Source: JACVRW01 sp963734025
Lineage (GTDB): Bacteria > Actinomycetota > Thermoleophilia > Solirubrobacterales > Thermoleophilaceae
Length of the DNA stretch: 64,000 bases
Assembly (NCBI GenBank): GCA_963734025.1
Contig: CAVTFR010000010.1
Span: forward strand, 1 to 64,000
Reading direction: 5' to 3'
The notes beneath the pieces are model-generated. The model saw only the letters and a program-made list of their open reading frames with translations. It did no database searches and was not told the origin of the DNA. Each line of letters starts with the position of its first letter. Position 1 is the first letter of the stretch. The position numbers were made by a program, and so were the translations under genes. Of this stretch, positions 17,502 through 28,100 are shown in pieces.

Positions 17502-17538
17502 GTGCGCCAAGGCGCGGGCTCGGCCCGCGCCGGAGCGA
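17502..17538. repeat. Interspersed palindromic repeat, copy B (downstream of clpC)
   Basis: GTGCGCCAA, a 9-bp hairpin (GGCGCGGGC-TCG-GCCCGCGCC, 17511-17531) and CGGAGCGA closely match copy A at 8083-8118. The central GGCTCGGCC also occurs in the tandem repeats at 40078-40165. It fills the gap between the clpC stop and its terminator. Confidence 0.6.
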
Positions 17539-17540
17539 CG

Positions 17541-20168
<2,628 letters not shown>

Positions 20169-20373
20169 GGCTGCTCTCTATCTGTCGGGTACAACGGGGC
20201 GGGTGTAACCCGTTCTTCCCACTTAATCGGCTGAAACGGCCAATCGGATGAGAGGTCTCGGGTTCCACCAACCCGCATGGGCGAGTCTACCAATGCATCC
20301 CGGCACGCTTTTCGGCTTCACGAAGGCCTAAAACCCGCGTGTTCCGAGGGATTTGGCGTTAGGCTGGCCGCCC

Positions 20374-20829
20374 ATGAACCGGACTCGGCTCGCCGCCACG
20401 CTCGCCGTGGGCTGCGCCCTCGGCATCGGCCTCGCAGCTTGCGGCGAAGACGACAACAACGCGTTCAAGGAGGACTACAACGCCGCTGTGAAGCCGCTCA
20501 GCGAGCTGAACGCGGACATCGGCAGCGAGATCGCCGGCGCCGCCGGCAAGTCGAACGACGCGATCGCGAAGGAGTTCCAGCAGCTCGCGGACAAGGCCCA
20601 GCAGGCTCGCGACAACCTCGCGGAGCTCGAGCCGCCCGAGGACGCGACGGAGTCGTTCGACGAGCTGCTCAGCTCATTGCAGAAGGGCACGGACGACCTG
20701 CGTGCGGTCGCAACGGCGGCCAAGGAGGGCGATCCGGCTGCCGCCCGCCAGGCCTCCCGGGACCTCGTGGCCTCGGGGCAGGAGATCCAGAAGGCGGAGA
20801 CGGCGCTGCAGGAGGCCGTCGACGGCTGA
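20374..20829 (+). CDS. Putative lipoprotein, helical
   Basis: The 151-residue protein starts MNRTRLAATLAVGCALGIGLAACGED: a basic start, a hydrophobic stretch, and the lipobox LAAC with the lipid-accepting Cys at about residue 23. The mature part is highly charged and helical (EFQQLADKAQQARDNLAELEPPEDATESFDELLSSL and similar), suggesting a small helical bundle on the outer face of the membrane. No known function. TAGGCT lies 8 bases before the ATG and no Shine-Dalgarno is seen, so the mRNA may be leaderless. It diverges from clpC across a 205-base gap that otherwise shows nothing recognisable. Confidence 0.75.
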   Translation: MNRTRLAATLAVGCALGIGLAACGEDDNNAFKEDYNAAVKPLSELNADIGSEIAGAAGKSNDAIAKEFQQLADKAQQARDNLAELEPPEDATESFDELLSSLQKGTDDLRAVATAAKEGDPAAARQASRDLVASGQEIQKAETALQEAVDG

Positions 20830-20865
20830 TGCCATCCGCGCCGGCACCGGGCCGGCTGCGGAGGA

Positions 20866-22248
20866 TCAGCTGCGCATGGCAGGGAAGAGCACGACCTCCC
20901 GAATCGAGCTCCGCCCGCTCATAAGCATCACCAGCCGGTCGATGCCGATGCCGATGCCGCCGGTCGGCGGCATCCCGTGCTCCAGCGCGCGTACGTAGTC
21001 CTCGTCGTAGGGCTGGGTCTCCTCGTCGCCCGCCGCCTCGTCGGCGCGCTGCTGCTCGAAGCGCGCGCGCTGCTCGTCCGGGTCGTTGAGCTCGCTGAAG
21101 GCGTTGGCGAACTCCATTCCGCCGGCGAAGGCCTCGAAGCGCTCGACCAGTCCCGCCTCCGAGCGATGGTCCTTCGCGAACGGGGAGAGCTCCCTTGGAT
21201 AGTCCTTGATGATCGTGGGGTTCTGGAGCTCCGGCTCGACGCTCTTCGACAGGACATCGTCCACCCGCTTCGCCCACGTCCCCTCACCGGGCAGGTCGTC
21301 CTTCGTGATGTCGAGCCCGGTCTTCTCGAGGATCGCGGCGCGCAGCGTCACCCGCCTCCACGGTGGCGAGAAGTCGATCGGGCCGCTGTACCCGACGTCT
21401 TTCGCTACGTAAGCGATCAGCTCCTCGAGCCGCTCTGCGATGTCCTCGTAGTCCGCGTACGCCTCGTACCACTCGAGCATCGTGAACTCGGGGTTGTGCT
21501 TGTGCGAGATGCCCTCGTTGCGGAAGTCCTTGCCGATCTCGTAGACGCGCTCGAGCCCGCCCACGATCAGGCGCTTCAGGTACAGCTCGTCGGCGATGCG
21601 CAGGAAGAAGTCGCGGTCGAGGGCGTTGTGGTGCGTCACGAACGGCCGCGCCAGCGCCCCGCCGTAGAGCGGCTGCAGGACCGGCGTCTCGACCTCGAGG
21701 AAGCCGCGCTCGTCGAGCCAGGTGCGGATCGCGCGCACGATCCGGCTGCGCAGGATGAACAGCTCGCGCGTCTCCTCGTTGGCGATCAGGTCGAGCTCGC
21801 GGTGGCGGTAGCGCGTCTCGACGTCCTCGAGGCCGTGGAACTTCTCGGGCGGCGCAAGCAGCGACTTGGCGAGCAGCGTCCAATCGGTGGCCCGCAGGCT
21901 GAGCTCGCCGCGGCGTGACTTGAAGGCGGTGCCGTCCACGCCGATCAGGTCCCCGAGGTCCAGCGAGGTGAGCGTCTCGAAGGACTCCTCGCCCAACACG
22001 TCCCGCTTGGCGTGGATCTGCAGCTTGCCGCTGCGGTCCATGAGGTCGAGGAAGGCAGCGCCGCCGTGGCCGCGACGCGCCGTCAGGCGGCCGGCCACCC
22101 GGTAGGCGGCGTCCGTCTCCTCGCCGTCGGCGAGCTCGTCGTGGGCCGCGTGCACATCTGCGATCGGCGTGACGCCCTCGAACTGATGCGGGAACGGGTC
22201 GATGCCCTGCTCACGCAGGCGCTCGAGCTTGGCCCGGCGGTCGTCCAC
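20866..22248 (-). CDS. lysS: Lysyl-tRNA synthetase, class II
   Basis: The 460-residue enzyme charges tRNA-Lys. Seen: an OB-fold anticodon-binding N-terminal domain (VAGRLTARRGHGGAAFLDLMDRSGKLQ), class II motif 2 (FRNEGISHKHNPEFTMLEWYEAY) and motif 3 (GIGIGIDRLVMLMSG). It is slightly shorter than the usual 490-500 residues because the N-terminal extension is brief. It follows greA with a 19-base gap, so the two are probably co-transcribed from the promoter at 22781-22808. Confidence 0.97.
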   Translation of the reverse strand: MDDRRAKLERLREQGIDPFPHQFEGVTPIADVHAAHDELADGEETDAAYRVAGRLTARRGHGGAAFLDLMDRSGKLQIHAKRDVLGEESFETLTSLDLGDLIGVDGTAFKSRRGELSLRATDWTLLAKSLLAPPEKFHGLEDVETRYRHRELDLIANEETRELFILRSRIVRAIRTWLDERGFLEVETPVLQPLYGGALARPFVTHHNALDRDFFLRIADELYLKRLIVGGLERVYEIGKDFRNEGISHKHNPEFTMLEWYEAYADYEDIAERLEELIAYVAKDVGYSGPIDFSPPWRRVTLRAAILEKTGLDITKDDLPGEGTWAKRVDDVLSKSVEPELQNPTIIKDYPRELSPFAKDHRSEAGLVERFEAFAGGMEFANAFSELNDPDEQRARFEQQRADEAAGDEETQPYDEDYVRALEHGMPPTGGIGIGIDRLVMLMSGRSSIREVVLFPAMRS

Positions 22249-22267
22249 GGCGGGGAAACTACCGGGG

Positions 22268-22744
22268 CTAGCGCTCGATCTTGGTGATCTTGAGCTTGCG
22301 GGCGGGGCCGCGGGGCACCGGGACCGTGACGGTCTCGCCGCGCTTGTGGCCGAGCAGGGCGCGCCCGACGGGCGACTCGTTGGAGAGCTTGCCGTCGGAC
22401 GGGTCCGCCTCCGCGGAGCCGACGATCTTGAACTTCTGCGACTTGTCGGTCTTCTGGTCCTTTACATGGACCGTCGTGCCGACGCCCGCCGTCTCGGTGT
22501 CGACCGACTTCTCGTCGATCACACGGGCGCTCGCGAGGCGATCCTCGAGGTCGGCGATCTGCTTCTCGAGCATCGCCTGCTCGTTCTTGGCGTCGTCGTA
22601 CTCCGAGTTCTCGGAGATGTCGCCGAACTCGCGCGCCTCCTTGATGCGCTCCGCGACCTCGCGCCTGCGGTCGTTCCGCAGGTACTCGATCTTGATCTTG
22701 AGCTCTTCGAGGCCCTGGGGTGTGAGAACGGTCTCGCGTGCCAT
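22268..22744 (-). CDS. greA: Transcription elongation factor GreA
   Basis: The 158-residue cleavage factor restarts backtracked RNA polymerase. The N-terminal coiled coil ends in the acidic tip segment GDISENSEYDDAKNEQ, whose acidic residues support transcript cleavage, and the C-terminal FKBP-like domain includes LSNESPVGRALLGHKRGETVTVPVP. A strong GGAGG lies 8 bases before the ATG. It is the first gene of a transcript that continues into lysS. Confidence 0.96.
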   Translation of the reverse strand: MARETVLTPQGLEELKIKIEYLRNDRRREVAERIKEAREFGDISENSEYDDAKNEQAMLEKQIADLEDRLASARVIDEKSVDTETAGVGTTVHVKDQKTDKSQKFKIVGSAEADPSDGKLSNESPVGRALLGHKRGETVTVPVPRGPARKLKITKIER

Positions 22745-22780
22745 AGAAAAACCTCCGCTTCGTGCCCGGAGGGACGGAGC

Positions 22781-22808
22781 AGTCTAGCAAGGGGCATTAC
22801 GGGCGCAA
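22781..22808 (-). promoter_or_regulatory. Promoter of greA-lysS
   Basis: On the minus strand TTGCGC (22803-22808), a 16-base spacer and TAGACT (22781-22786) precede greA by about 35 bases. The -10 region reads CCTTGCTAGACT, and ftsH has the very similar CCTTGCTACGCT (49449-49454 region), suggesting a shared extended -10 promoter type. Confidence 0.55.
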
Positions 22809-22820
22809 GCGCGCAACGGA

Positions 22821-23810
22821 TCAGGCCGCGAGCGGCGCCGCGAGACCTGCAATTCCGCCCCACGTGTCACGCGCGTGCGCCGTCGTGGCGGCGGTGACGA
22901 GCGGCTCGCGGGCACGCCTCGTGATGCCCAGCCGCTCCGCGTACCAGGGGTAGAACTTCCGCAAATAGCGACCTGCTCGCTCCACTCCGAGGTGCTCTTC
23001 GGCGCAGTCGATCACCCACTCGAGCTCGCGCGCGACCTCGGCCGGCGAGGGCTCACCGTCGTAGACGCCGGTGAGTCGGCCAAGCCGCCACGGATTCCCG
23101 AGCGAGCCGCGCGCCAGCATGATCGCCGTGGCGCCGCTCTCGCGGAAGGCAGCGTGGGCGCGCTCGTCCGAGGAGAGGCCGCCGGAGAGGATCACCGGCA
23201 CGGGCAGCGACTCGGCGAGCTCGCGGGCGAGCGCATAGTCGGGCGTCCCGGCGTGCTGCTGCGACGCGTGCCGCGGGTGGAAGGCGATGCCGGCCACGCC
23301 GGCCTCCTCGACGAGCCTCCTGGCCAGCTCCATGCCGTCGCGATCCCCGGGCCGGTCGCCCGGGCGGAGCTTGACCGTCACCGGCAACCCGCCGCCCGCA
23401 CGGGCGGCCCGCGCGAGCGCCACCGCCTTGCCGGGGTCCCGGAGGAGCGCCGCGCCGGCCCCCGTCTTGCACACCTTCCGCACCGGACAGCCCATGTTCA
23501 GGTCGATCAGCTCCGCCCCGGCGTCCGCGACCATGGCGGCCGCCTCGGCCATCACGGCGGGGTCGTGCCCGAAGAGCTGCATGGAGAGCGGGTGCTCGTC
23601 CGGATGGATGCGCAGGAACTCGCGCACCGTGCGCTCGTTGCCGTGCGCGAGGCCGAAGCTCGACACCATCTCGGATACCACGAGCCCCGCGCCGAAGCGC
23701 TTCGCCTGTAGGCGCACGAACCAGTTGCCGATGCCGGCGAGCGGCGCCAGCACGACACGGTTCTCGATCGGGACGCCGCCGAGCGTCCAGGGGTCGGTGA
23801 GGGACAGCAC
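22821..23810 (-). CDS. dusB: tRNA-dihydrouridine synthase (DusB-like)
   Basis: The 329-residue FMN TIM-barrel enzyme reduces uridine in tRNA. Seen: VVLAPLAGIGNWFVR at the start, the catalytic-Cys motif ELIDLNMGCPVRKVCKTGAGAALLRDP, and the FMN phosphate site GATAIMLARGSLGNPW. The usual N-terminal MAPMAGVT is replaced by APLAGIGN, a mild departure. It is followed by the greA promoter after the stop and diverges from the small gene at 23851. Confidence 0.93.
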   Translation of the reverse strand: MLSLTDPWTLGGVPIENRVVLAPLAGIGNWFVRLQAKRFGAGLVVSEMVSSFGLAHGNERTVREFLRIHPDEHPLSMQLFGHDPAVMAEAAAMVADAGAELIDLNMGCPVRKVCKTGAGAALLRDPGKAVALARAARAGGGLPVTVKLRPGDRPGDRDGMELARRLVEEAGVAGIAFHPRHASQQHAGTPDYALARELAESLPVPVILSGGLSSDERAHAAFRESGATAIMLARGSLGNPWRLGRLTGVYDGEPSPAEVARELEWVIDCAEEHLGVERAGRYLRKFYPWYAERLGITRRAREPLVTAATTAHARDTWGGIAGLAAPLAA

Positions 23811-23850
23811 GGTCGGCTAACGGTAGCGCTGGCCCGGGTAGCCTGCTGGG

Positions 23851-24057
23851 ATGGACGAGGAGGCTTTCAACCTGTCGACGCGGCGGTTCCTGAAGCAGTT
23901 GGGAGTGACCTCCCAGCGCGAGATCGAGCAGGGAGTTCGCGACCAGATCGAGGCGGGCGGCCTGAGCGGCGACGAGCGCCTGCCGGCCAAGGCGACCGTG
24001 ACCGTCGAGGGCCTGCCCGAGCCGATCGTGGTCGAGGGCGAGATCTCGCTCAGCTAG
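23851..24057 (+). CDS. Small conserved protein (DUF6494-like)
   Basis: The 68-residue protein begins MDEEAFNLSTRRFLKQLGVTSQREIEQGVRDQ and ends in a short beta-rich part. From memory this start matches a small conserved family annotated DUF6494, of unknown function. TAGCCT lies 6 bases before the ATG without a Shine-Dalgarno, again suggesting leaderless mRNA. It diverges from dusB and converges on the AbiEi-like gene, with the two stop codons sharing the four bases CTAG. Confidence 0.75.
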   Translation: MDEEAFNLSTRRFLKQLGVTSQREIEQGVRDQIEAGGLSGDERLPAKATVTVEGLPEPIVVEGEISLS

Positions 24058-25031
24058 GCGGCACGGGCAGCAAGCGTCGCGATCAGGTCGCGCGCCACCG
24101 CGGACGGCTCCTCCTCGAGCTGCCGCCACGTGATCCTGAGCGGCCGCCAGCCTGCCGCGACGAGCCGCCGGTCACGGCGGCGGTCGCGCTCGAAGGCCGG
24201 CTGCGTGTCATGGAACTGCCGGCTGTCGAGCTCGACCGCGACGCGCTCGGCCCGCCAGAGAGCATCGACCTCGATCGAGGCCCCTCCCAGTTCCAGTGGC
24301 GCGTTGATCTCCGGCCGCGGCAGGCCGAGCTCGTCCACCAGCTCGAGGAAGCGTTCCTCGAGCTCGGTGCGGGTTCTCGTGGCGCCCGCGTTGCGTTTGT
24401 GGAGCGCCTTCCGCAGGACGTGGCTTCCGGAACGCTGCGGATAGCGGGCAAGGAGATCCGGCAACGAGAGGCGGTCGTGGAGGCGCTGGACGTCGGCCTC
24501 GTTGATGAGCCGTTCGACACGCCGCTCGGGCATGTCCGCAGAACAGTCGAGCGTCGTGCGCGGAACGGTCGTGACGGGGATGCCTTCGACCACGGTCATC
24601 TCGTCTTCCGGGAGGACTGAGCGGTGAAAGCGGATGCCCGGGCGGCGGCGCCGGGCCCGCCGGAGCGTCAGATGGATGGGCCCGGTGAACCCGTCGAGGA
24701 GGCCCCACAGCTCGGCCGCCGAGCGGTGACTGAGCACCGCGCCGGGCCCAGCCGCGAGCACGGCGGCCATCCAAGATGACAGCTTCGACTGCAGCGGGCC
24801 GAGTCCGTAAACCCCTCGATGAACCACCTGGAGCCGGCCGAGCTTCACCCGGTAGTCGATCGCCGCGCCTGGCAGGCCGAGCCGGGTCAGCTGACCTCGA
24901 TCGATTACCCCGTGCTGACGTCGCGCCAGCTCGAAAATCGCCCGGTCTACGGGATCCGATCTACGTTGACGGTAACTATTGCCGTCAACGTAGATAGGAC
25001 CATCTGGCGCGCCGGGATCACCCTCCCTCAC
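24054..25031 (-). CDS. AbiEi-like N-terminal domain with DUF559-type nuclease fold
   Basis: This is a protein of up to 325 residues. After an unusual start region comes IFELARRQHGVIDRGQLTRLGLPGAAIDYRVKLGRLQVVHRGVYGLG, a winged-helix segment like AbiEi-type antitoxins. The C-terminal third (IEVDALWRAERVAVELDSRQFH, then FERDRRRDRRLVAAGWRPLRITW) resembles the DUF559/Vsr-like PD-(D/E)xK fold. Such fusions are common and scattered in actinobacteria; their job is unproven. No toxin partner lies beside it. The GTG at 25031 is the only start that includes the whole AbiEi domain, but it makes a 37-base inverted repeat part of the coding sequence, so the start is uncertain. Confidence 0.65.
   Translation of the reverse strand: MREGDPGAPDGPIYVDGNSYRQRRSDPVDRAIFELARRQHGVIDRGQLTRLGLPGAAIDYRVKLGRLQVVHRGVYGLGPLQSKLSSWMAAVLAAGPGAVLSHRSAAELWGLLDGFTGPIHLTLRRARRRRPGIRFHRSVLPEDEMTVVEGIPVTTVPRTTLDCSADMPERRVERLINEADVQRLHDRLSLPDLLARYPQRSGSHVLRKALHKRNAGATRTRTELEERFLELVDELGLPRPEINAPLELGGASIEVDALWRAERVAVELDSRQFHDTQPAFERDRRRDRRLVAAGWRPLRITWRQLEEEPSAVARDLIATLAARAA
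24959..24995. repeat. 37-base near-perfect inverted repeat
   Basis: The arms ATCTACGTTGACGG (24959-24972) and CCGTCAACGTAGAT (24982-24995) are perfect complements over 14 bases. Two more A:T pairs and one G:U wobble extend the stem to 17 with a three-base loop (CTA). The sequence is much richer in A and T than its surroundings. No U-run follows on either strand, so it is not a standard terminator. It lies at the 5' end of the AbiEi-like gene. Confidence 0.7.
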
Positions 25032-25077
25032 AGCCGTCGTTCATACCGGACCGCCGGCAACGCCGGACGCACAAGTG

Positions 25078-25845
25078 TTACGCCTCGTTGCGGTCCCAGA
25101 TCAACTTCAGCCCGCGCAGAGTCAGTAGGTCGTCCACCTCGTCGACCTGCTCGCAGAAGGGCGTGATCGTGCTCGCGTAGCCGCCGGTCGCGATTGCGGT
25201 GGCCTCCTCGCCGAGCTCCGCGCGCAGCCGGCCGAGGATGCCGTCCACCTGGCCGGCGTAGCCGTAGACCACACCGGCCTGGATGGCCTCCTGGGTGCCC
25301 TTGCCGATCGCGTGCTCCGGCCGCGCTATCTCCACGCGCGGCAGCCGCGCCGCGCGGGCCGCGAGCGCCTCGAGGGAGATCTCGATCCCGGGTGAGATCA
25401 CGCCACCGAGGTACTCGCCGGCCGAGGACACGACGTCGTAGTTGATCGCGGTGCCGAAGTCGACGGAGATGCAGGCGCCGCCGACGCGCTCGAAGGCAGC
25501 CACGGCGTTCACGAGGCGGTCCGCGCCGAGCTCCTGCGGCCGGTCGATGCGGATCGGCATCCCGGTGCGCAGCCACGGCCCGACCAGCGCGCCGCGTCCG
25601 CCCAGGTAGCGCTCGATCACCTGCTCGAACTCGTGCGCGAGCGTCGGCACGACCGCGGACACGATCCCGGCGTCGACGTCCGCGAGGCGCAGCTCGCGCA
25701 GGCCGAGCAGGCTCGACAGGATCGCGGCCAGCTCGTCGGCGGTAGCGAAGCGGGCGGTCGCGAAGCGCCAGTGCTCCACGAGCTCGTCGTCGCGGAACAT
25801 GCCGACGTGCGTCTGGGTGTTGCCGACGTCGATGGCGAGCAGCAC
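25078..25845 (-). CDS. coaX: Type III pantothenate kinase
   Basis: The 255-residue enzyme catalyses the first step of coenzyme A synthesis. Seen: the N-terminal phosphate motif MLLAIDVGNTQTHVGMF, GADRLVNAVAAFE, CISVDFGTAINYDVV and the late AIATGGYASTITPF, all typical of the ASKHA-fold CoaX. It closes the fatty-acid operon 10 bases after the glyoxalase-like gene; CoA supply next to acyl-chain synthesis makes functional sense. Confidence 0.95.
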   Translation of the reverse strand: MLLAIDVGNTQTHVGMFRDDELVEHWRFATARFATADELAAILSSLLGLRELRLADVDAGIVSAVVPTLAHEFEQVIERYLGGRGALVGPWLRTGMPIRIDRPQELGADRLVNAVAAFERVGGACISVDFGTAINYDVVSSAGEYLGGVISPGIEISLEALAARAARLPRVEIARPEHAIGKGTQEAIQAGVVYGYAGQVDGILGRLRAELGEEATAIATGGYASTITPFCEQVDEVDDLLTLRGLKLIWDRNEA

Positions 25846-25855
25846 AGCCGCGCGA

Positions 25856-26215
25856 TTATCGCGGCAGGGGCGACCCGATGCGGAGGAGGTTGCCGTCCGG
25901 GTCGACGAGCGCGAATTCCCGCAGGCCGTAGTCGGTGTCGACCGGCGCGCCGTGGAGGCGGGGAATCCCTTCGGAGGGAAGCGACAACGACGAGAACTCG
26001 GCGTGGAGCGAATCCGCGTCGTCGACGTAGAGGTAGCAACCCGCGTCCGAGCGATACGGGTCGAGCGAAGGGCTGTGAAAGAAGTGGAGCCCGGCCTCGC
26101 GCCTCATGACGATGAGGTACTCGCCCGGCCACAGCCCATGCTCCTCGAAGCCGAGCCGTTCGAAGAAGGCCGAGGTGGCGGGCAGATCGCGCGAGGGCAG
26201 AATCGGCGCGACGCC
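25856..26215 (-). CDS. VOC/glyoxalase-family protein, start obscured
   Basis: The open frame gives about 119 residues: GVAPILPSRDLPATSAFFERLGFEEHG, HFFHSPSLDPYRSDAGCYLYVDD and EFALVDPDGNLLRIGSPLPR, a single vicinal-oxygen-chelate domain of the bleomycin-resistance/glyoxalase type. The natural start would be the GTG at 26227, which overlaps the fabI stop (GTGA), but GTG AGC CCC is followed at once by an in-frame TAG (26216-26218). Given the frameshifts in adjacent fabI, an indel here is likely. The first internal ATG (26107) would lose the first beta strand. Function unknown. Confidence 0.6.
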   Translation of the reverse strand, partial: GVAPILPSRDLPATSAFFERLGFEEHGLWPGEYLIVMRREAGLHFFHSPSLDPYRSDAGCYLYVDDADSLHAEFSSLSLPSEGIPRLHGAPVDTDYGLREFALVDPDGNLLRIGSPLPR

Positions 26216-26223
26216 CTAGGGGC

Positions 26224-26998
26224 TCACGACTGCTGAAGCGGAGCGCCCATCGCGTGGAACCCGCCGTCCACGTGCAGGATCTCGCCCGAGACCGCCCGGC
26301 GACCAGTCCGAGAGCAGGAACAAGACGGCATCCGCGACGGGCGACGGATCCTTCACGTCCCACCCCATGGGTGCCTGCTGTTCCCACAAGTCCGGCCAGC
26401 TGCTCGAAGCCGGGGATTCCTCCCGCGGCCGGCGTGTCGACGGGCCCCGCCGAGACGAGATTCACACGGACGCCCGAAGGTCCCAGGTCCCGTGCGAGAT
26501 ACCGCGACACCGATTCCAACGCGGCCTTTGCAACGCCCATCCAGTCGTACACCGGCCACGCCACGCTCGCGTCGAAGTCGAGCGCCACGAAGCTCGAAGG
26601 TGACAGCGGAAGGAGCGCCTCGGCCAAAGCGCCTTGAAGGAGTACGCGCTGGTCCGGAACGCCAGCTCGGCGGACTCCGGGGGCGCGCTCATGAACTTCC
26701 CCCCGAGGGCGTCCCCGGGCGCGAACGCGATCGCGTGCAGCGCGCCGTCCACAGCGCCCCAGCGCGACTCCAGCTCCGACCGCAAGGCCTCGAAGTCGTC
26801 CGGGTTGTTGACGTCGAGCTCGAGCACGTCGGGCGGCTCGGGAAGCCGCGCGGCCGCGCGCTCGGTCATCCGGCGCGTGCGGCCGAAGCCCGTCAGCACG
26901 ATCTCGGCGCCCTCCTGCTGCGCGCGCTCGGCGACGGAGTAGGCGATCGAGCCCCTGGTGAGTACGCCCGTTATCAGCAGGCGTTTGCCCGCCAGCAT
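26224..26998 (-). pseudogene. fabI: Enoyl-ACP reductase FabI, interrupted by three frameshifts
   Basis: The gene reduces the enoyl-ACP double bond in the last step of each elongation cycle. Read across three frames, the protein is complete: MLAGKRLLITGVLTRGSIAYSVAERA at the start, then ALDFDASVAWPVYDWMGVAKAALESVSRYLARDLG with the Tyr...Lys catalytic pair, then WEQQAPMGWDVKDPSPVADAVLFLLSDW, and VSGEILHVDGGFHAMG at the end. Frames change near 26625-26631, 26386-26390 and 26294-26304. The intact ends, the conserved residues and the perfect start and stop overlaps with neighbours argue for sequencing indels rather than true decay, but genuine loss cannot be excluded. Confidence 0.8.
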
Positions 26999-27486
26999 CA
27001 GATCAAGACAGGCTGAGTGTCCGCACGCGGCTCTTCCAGCGGCGGCATCGCGTCACGTCGCCAGACCAGATCCACGCTTGCGCGAGCGACCAGCTTGCCG
27101 CGCTGGTTCATGACGCGCCAGCGGGTGCTGACGAGTCCATGGCCCTCGTCGATCTCCGACGTGGCGGCGATCTCGCCCTCGACGTGAATCGTGTCGCCGA
27201 TCCTGACCGGCTGCTTGAAGACCGCGTCGCCGACGCGCCGCAGCGCGACGATCCGCTCGGGATCGAAGGGCATCAGGCCGGCCGCGTAGGACAGCACGAG
27301 CAGTCCGTGCGCGATCCGGTCGCCGAAGCGGCTGCTCGCGGCCCACTCGGCGTCGGTGTGCTGCGGATGGGTGTCGCCGGTGAGCGTGGCGAAGCCCATG
27401 ATGTCGGCCTCGCCGATCGTGCGGCCACGAGTGACGAAGCGCTCGCCGGGGCTCAGGGTGTCGAAGTCCTTGGCGAAGGTGTTCAC
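26998..27486 (-). CDS. MaoC-like dehydratase (hotdog fold)
   Basis: The 162-residue protein has an R-specific enoyl-CoA hydratase-like hotdog domain: TIGEADIMGFATLTGDTHPQHTDAEWAASSRFGDRIAHGLLVLSYAAGL holds the conserved Asp and His of the hydratase motif. No fabZ or fabA is visible in this operon, so it may supply the 3-hydroxyacyl-ACP dehydratase step, much as HadB does in mycobacteria; that is inference from position. The ATG overlaps the stop of the SGNH gene and the stop overlaps the fabI start. Confidence 0.88.
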   Translation of the reverse strand: MNTFAKDFDTLSPGERFVTRGRTIGEADIMGFATLTGDTHPQHTDAEWAASSRFGDRIAHGLLVLSYAAGLMPFDPERIVALRRVGDAVFKQPVRIGDTIHVEGEIAATSEIDEGHGLVSTRWRVMNQRGKLVARASVDLVWRRDAMPPLEEPRADTQPVLI

Positions 27487-28100
27487 AGCGAGGGAGCCTT
27501 CTTCGGGGCACGCCGGAACGGCCCGCTGGCTCGGTTCTTCAGCGCGCGCATGAACTCGTACGCCGCGCGGCGGTGCCCCTCCTCGGAAGGGTGGAAGCCG
27601 TCCTCGCCGAACGTCGAGCGCTCCGCGGCCGCGGGGTGGTCGAAGCCCTCGAGCAGGACCACGCCGTGAGCGCGCGCGACGGCGCGCGCCGCATCGTTGA
27701 ACAGTTGCATCCCGTTCTCGACACGGGCACGCGAGCGCGGGCGCAGGTCGAGAAAGCGCGAGATGTCCGGGTAGGTCGCCGACATGATCTCGGCGTTCGG
27801 CGCCTCGCGCCGGAGCCGGCGAAACATGCGGCCGAGGCGCTCCGCGTACTCGCGCGAGTCGGGCCGGGTGGACTCGAGCACGTCGTTGGCGCCGCAGACC
27901 AGCGTCACGAGATCAGGCTCGAGCTGGATCGCTCGCGAGAGCTGCTCGCTCTCGACCTTCTCGCTCGTGGCGCCGACGCTCGCGAGGTTCTCGTAGCGCA
28001 CGTTGGGCCCGAGCTCACGCGCGATCTCGTCCGGCCAGCGCGGCTGGCCCGGGACGAGCCCGGCGGTGAAGCTGTCTCCCATGGCTACGTAGGTGGTCAA
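27483..28100 (-). CDS. SGNH/GDSL-family hydrolase
   Basis: The 205-residue lipase/esterase-like protein shows the blocks of the family: MGDSFTAG with the catalytic Ser, GATSEKVESEQ with the block II Gly, VCGANDVLES with block III Asn, and the C-terminal DGFHPSEEGHRRAA with Asp and His. No signal peptide is seen, so it is probably intracellular. The TTG start at 28100 overlaps the upstream stop (TTGA) and gives the usual MTTYVAMGDSF beginning. Placed within the fatty-acid operon it may act as a thioesterase or lipid esterase (inference). Confidence 0.85.
   Translation of the reverse strand: MTTYVAMGDSFTAGLVPGQPRWPDEIARELGPNVRYENLASVGATSEKVESEQLSRAIQLEPDLVTLVCGANDVLESTRPDSREYAERLGRMFRRLRREAPNAEIMSATYPDISRFLDLRPRSRARVENGMQLFNDAARAVARAHGVVLLEGFDHPAAAERSTFGEDGFHPSEEGHRRAAYEFMRALKNRASGPFRRAPKKAPSL

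Noticed and set aside
20840..20856. GCCGGC-ACCGG-GCCGGC hairpin between the lipoprotein gene and lysS
   Set aside because: A six-base self-complementary stem is expected by chance at this GC content and no U-run follows, so it is not called a terminator.
24054..25031. Toxin-antitoxin pair at the AbiEi-like gene
   Set aside because: No AbiEii-like nucleotidyltransferase or any small partner gene is adjacent; the neighbours are coaX and a DUF6494-like gene.
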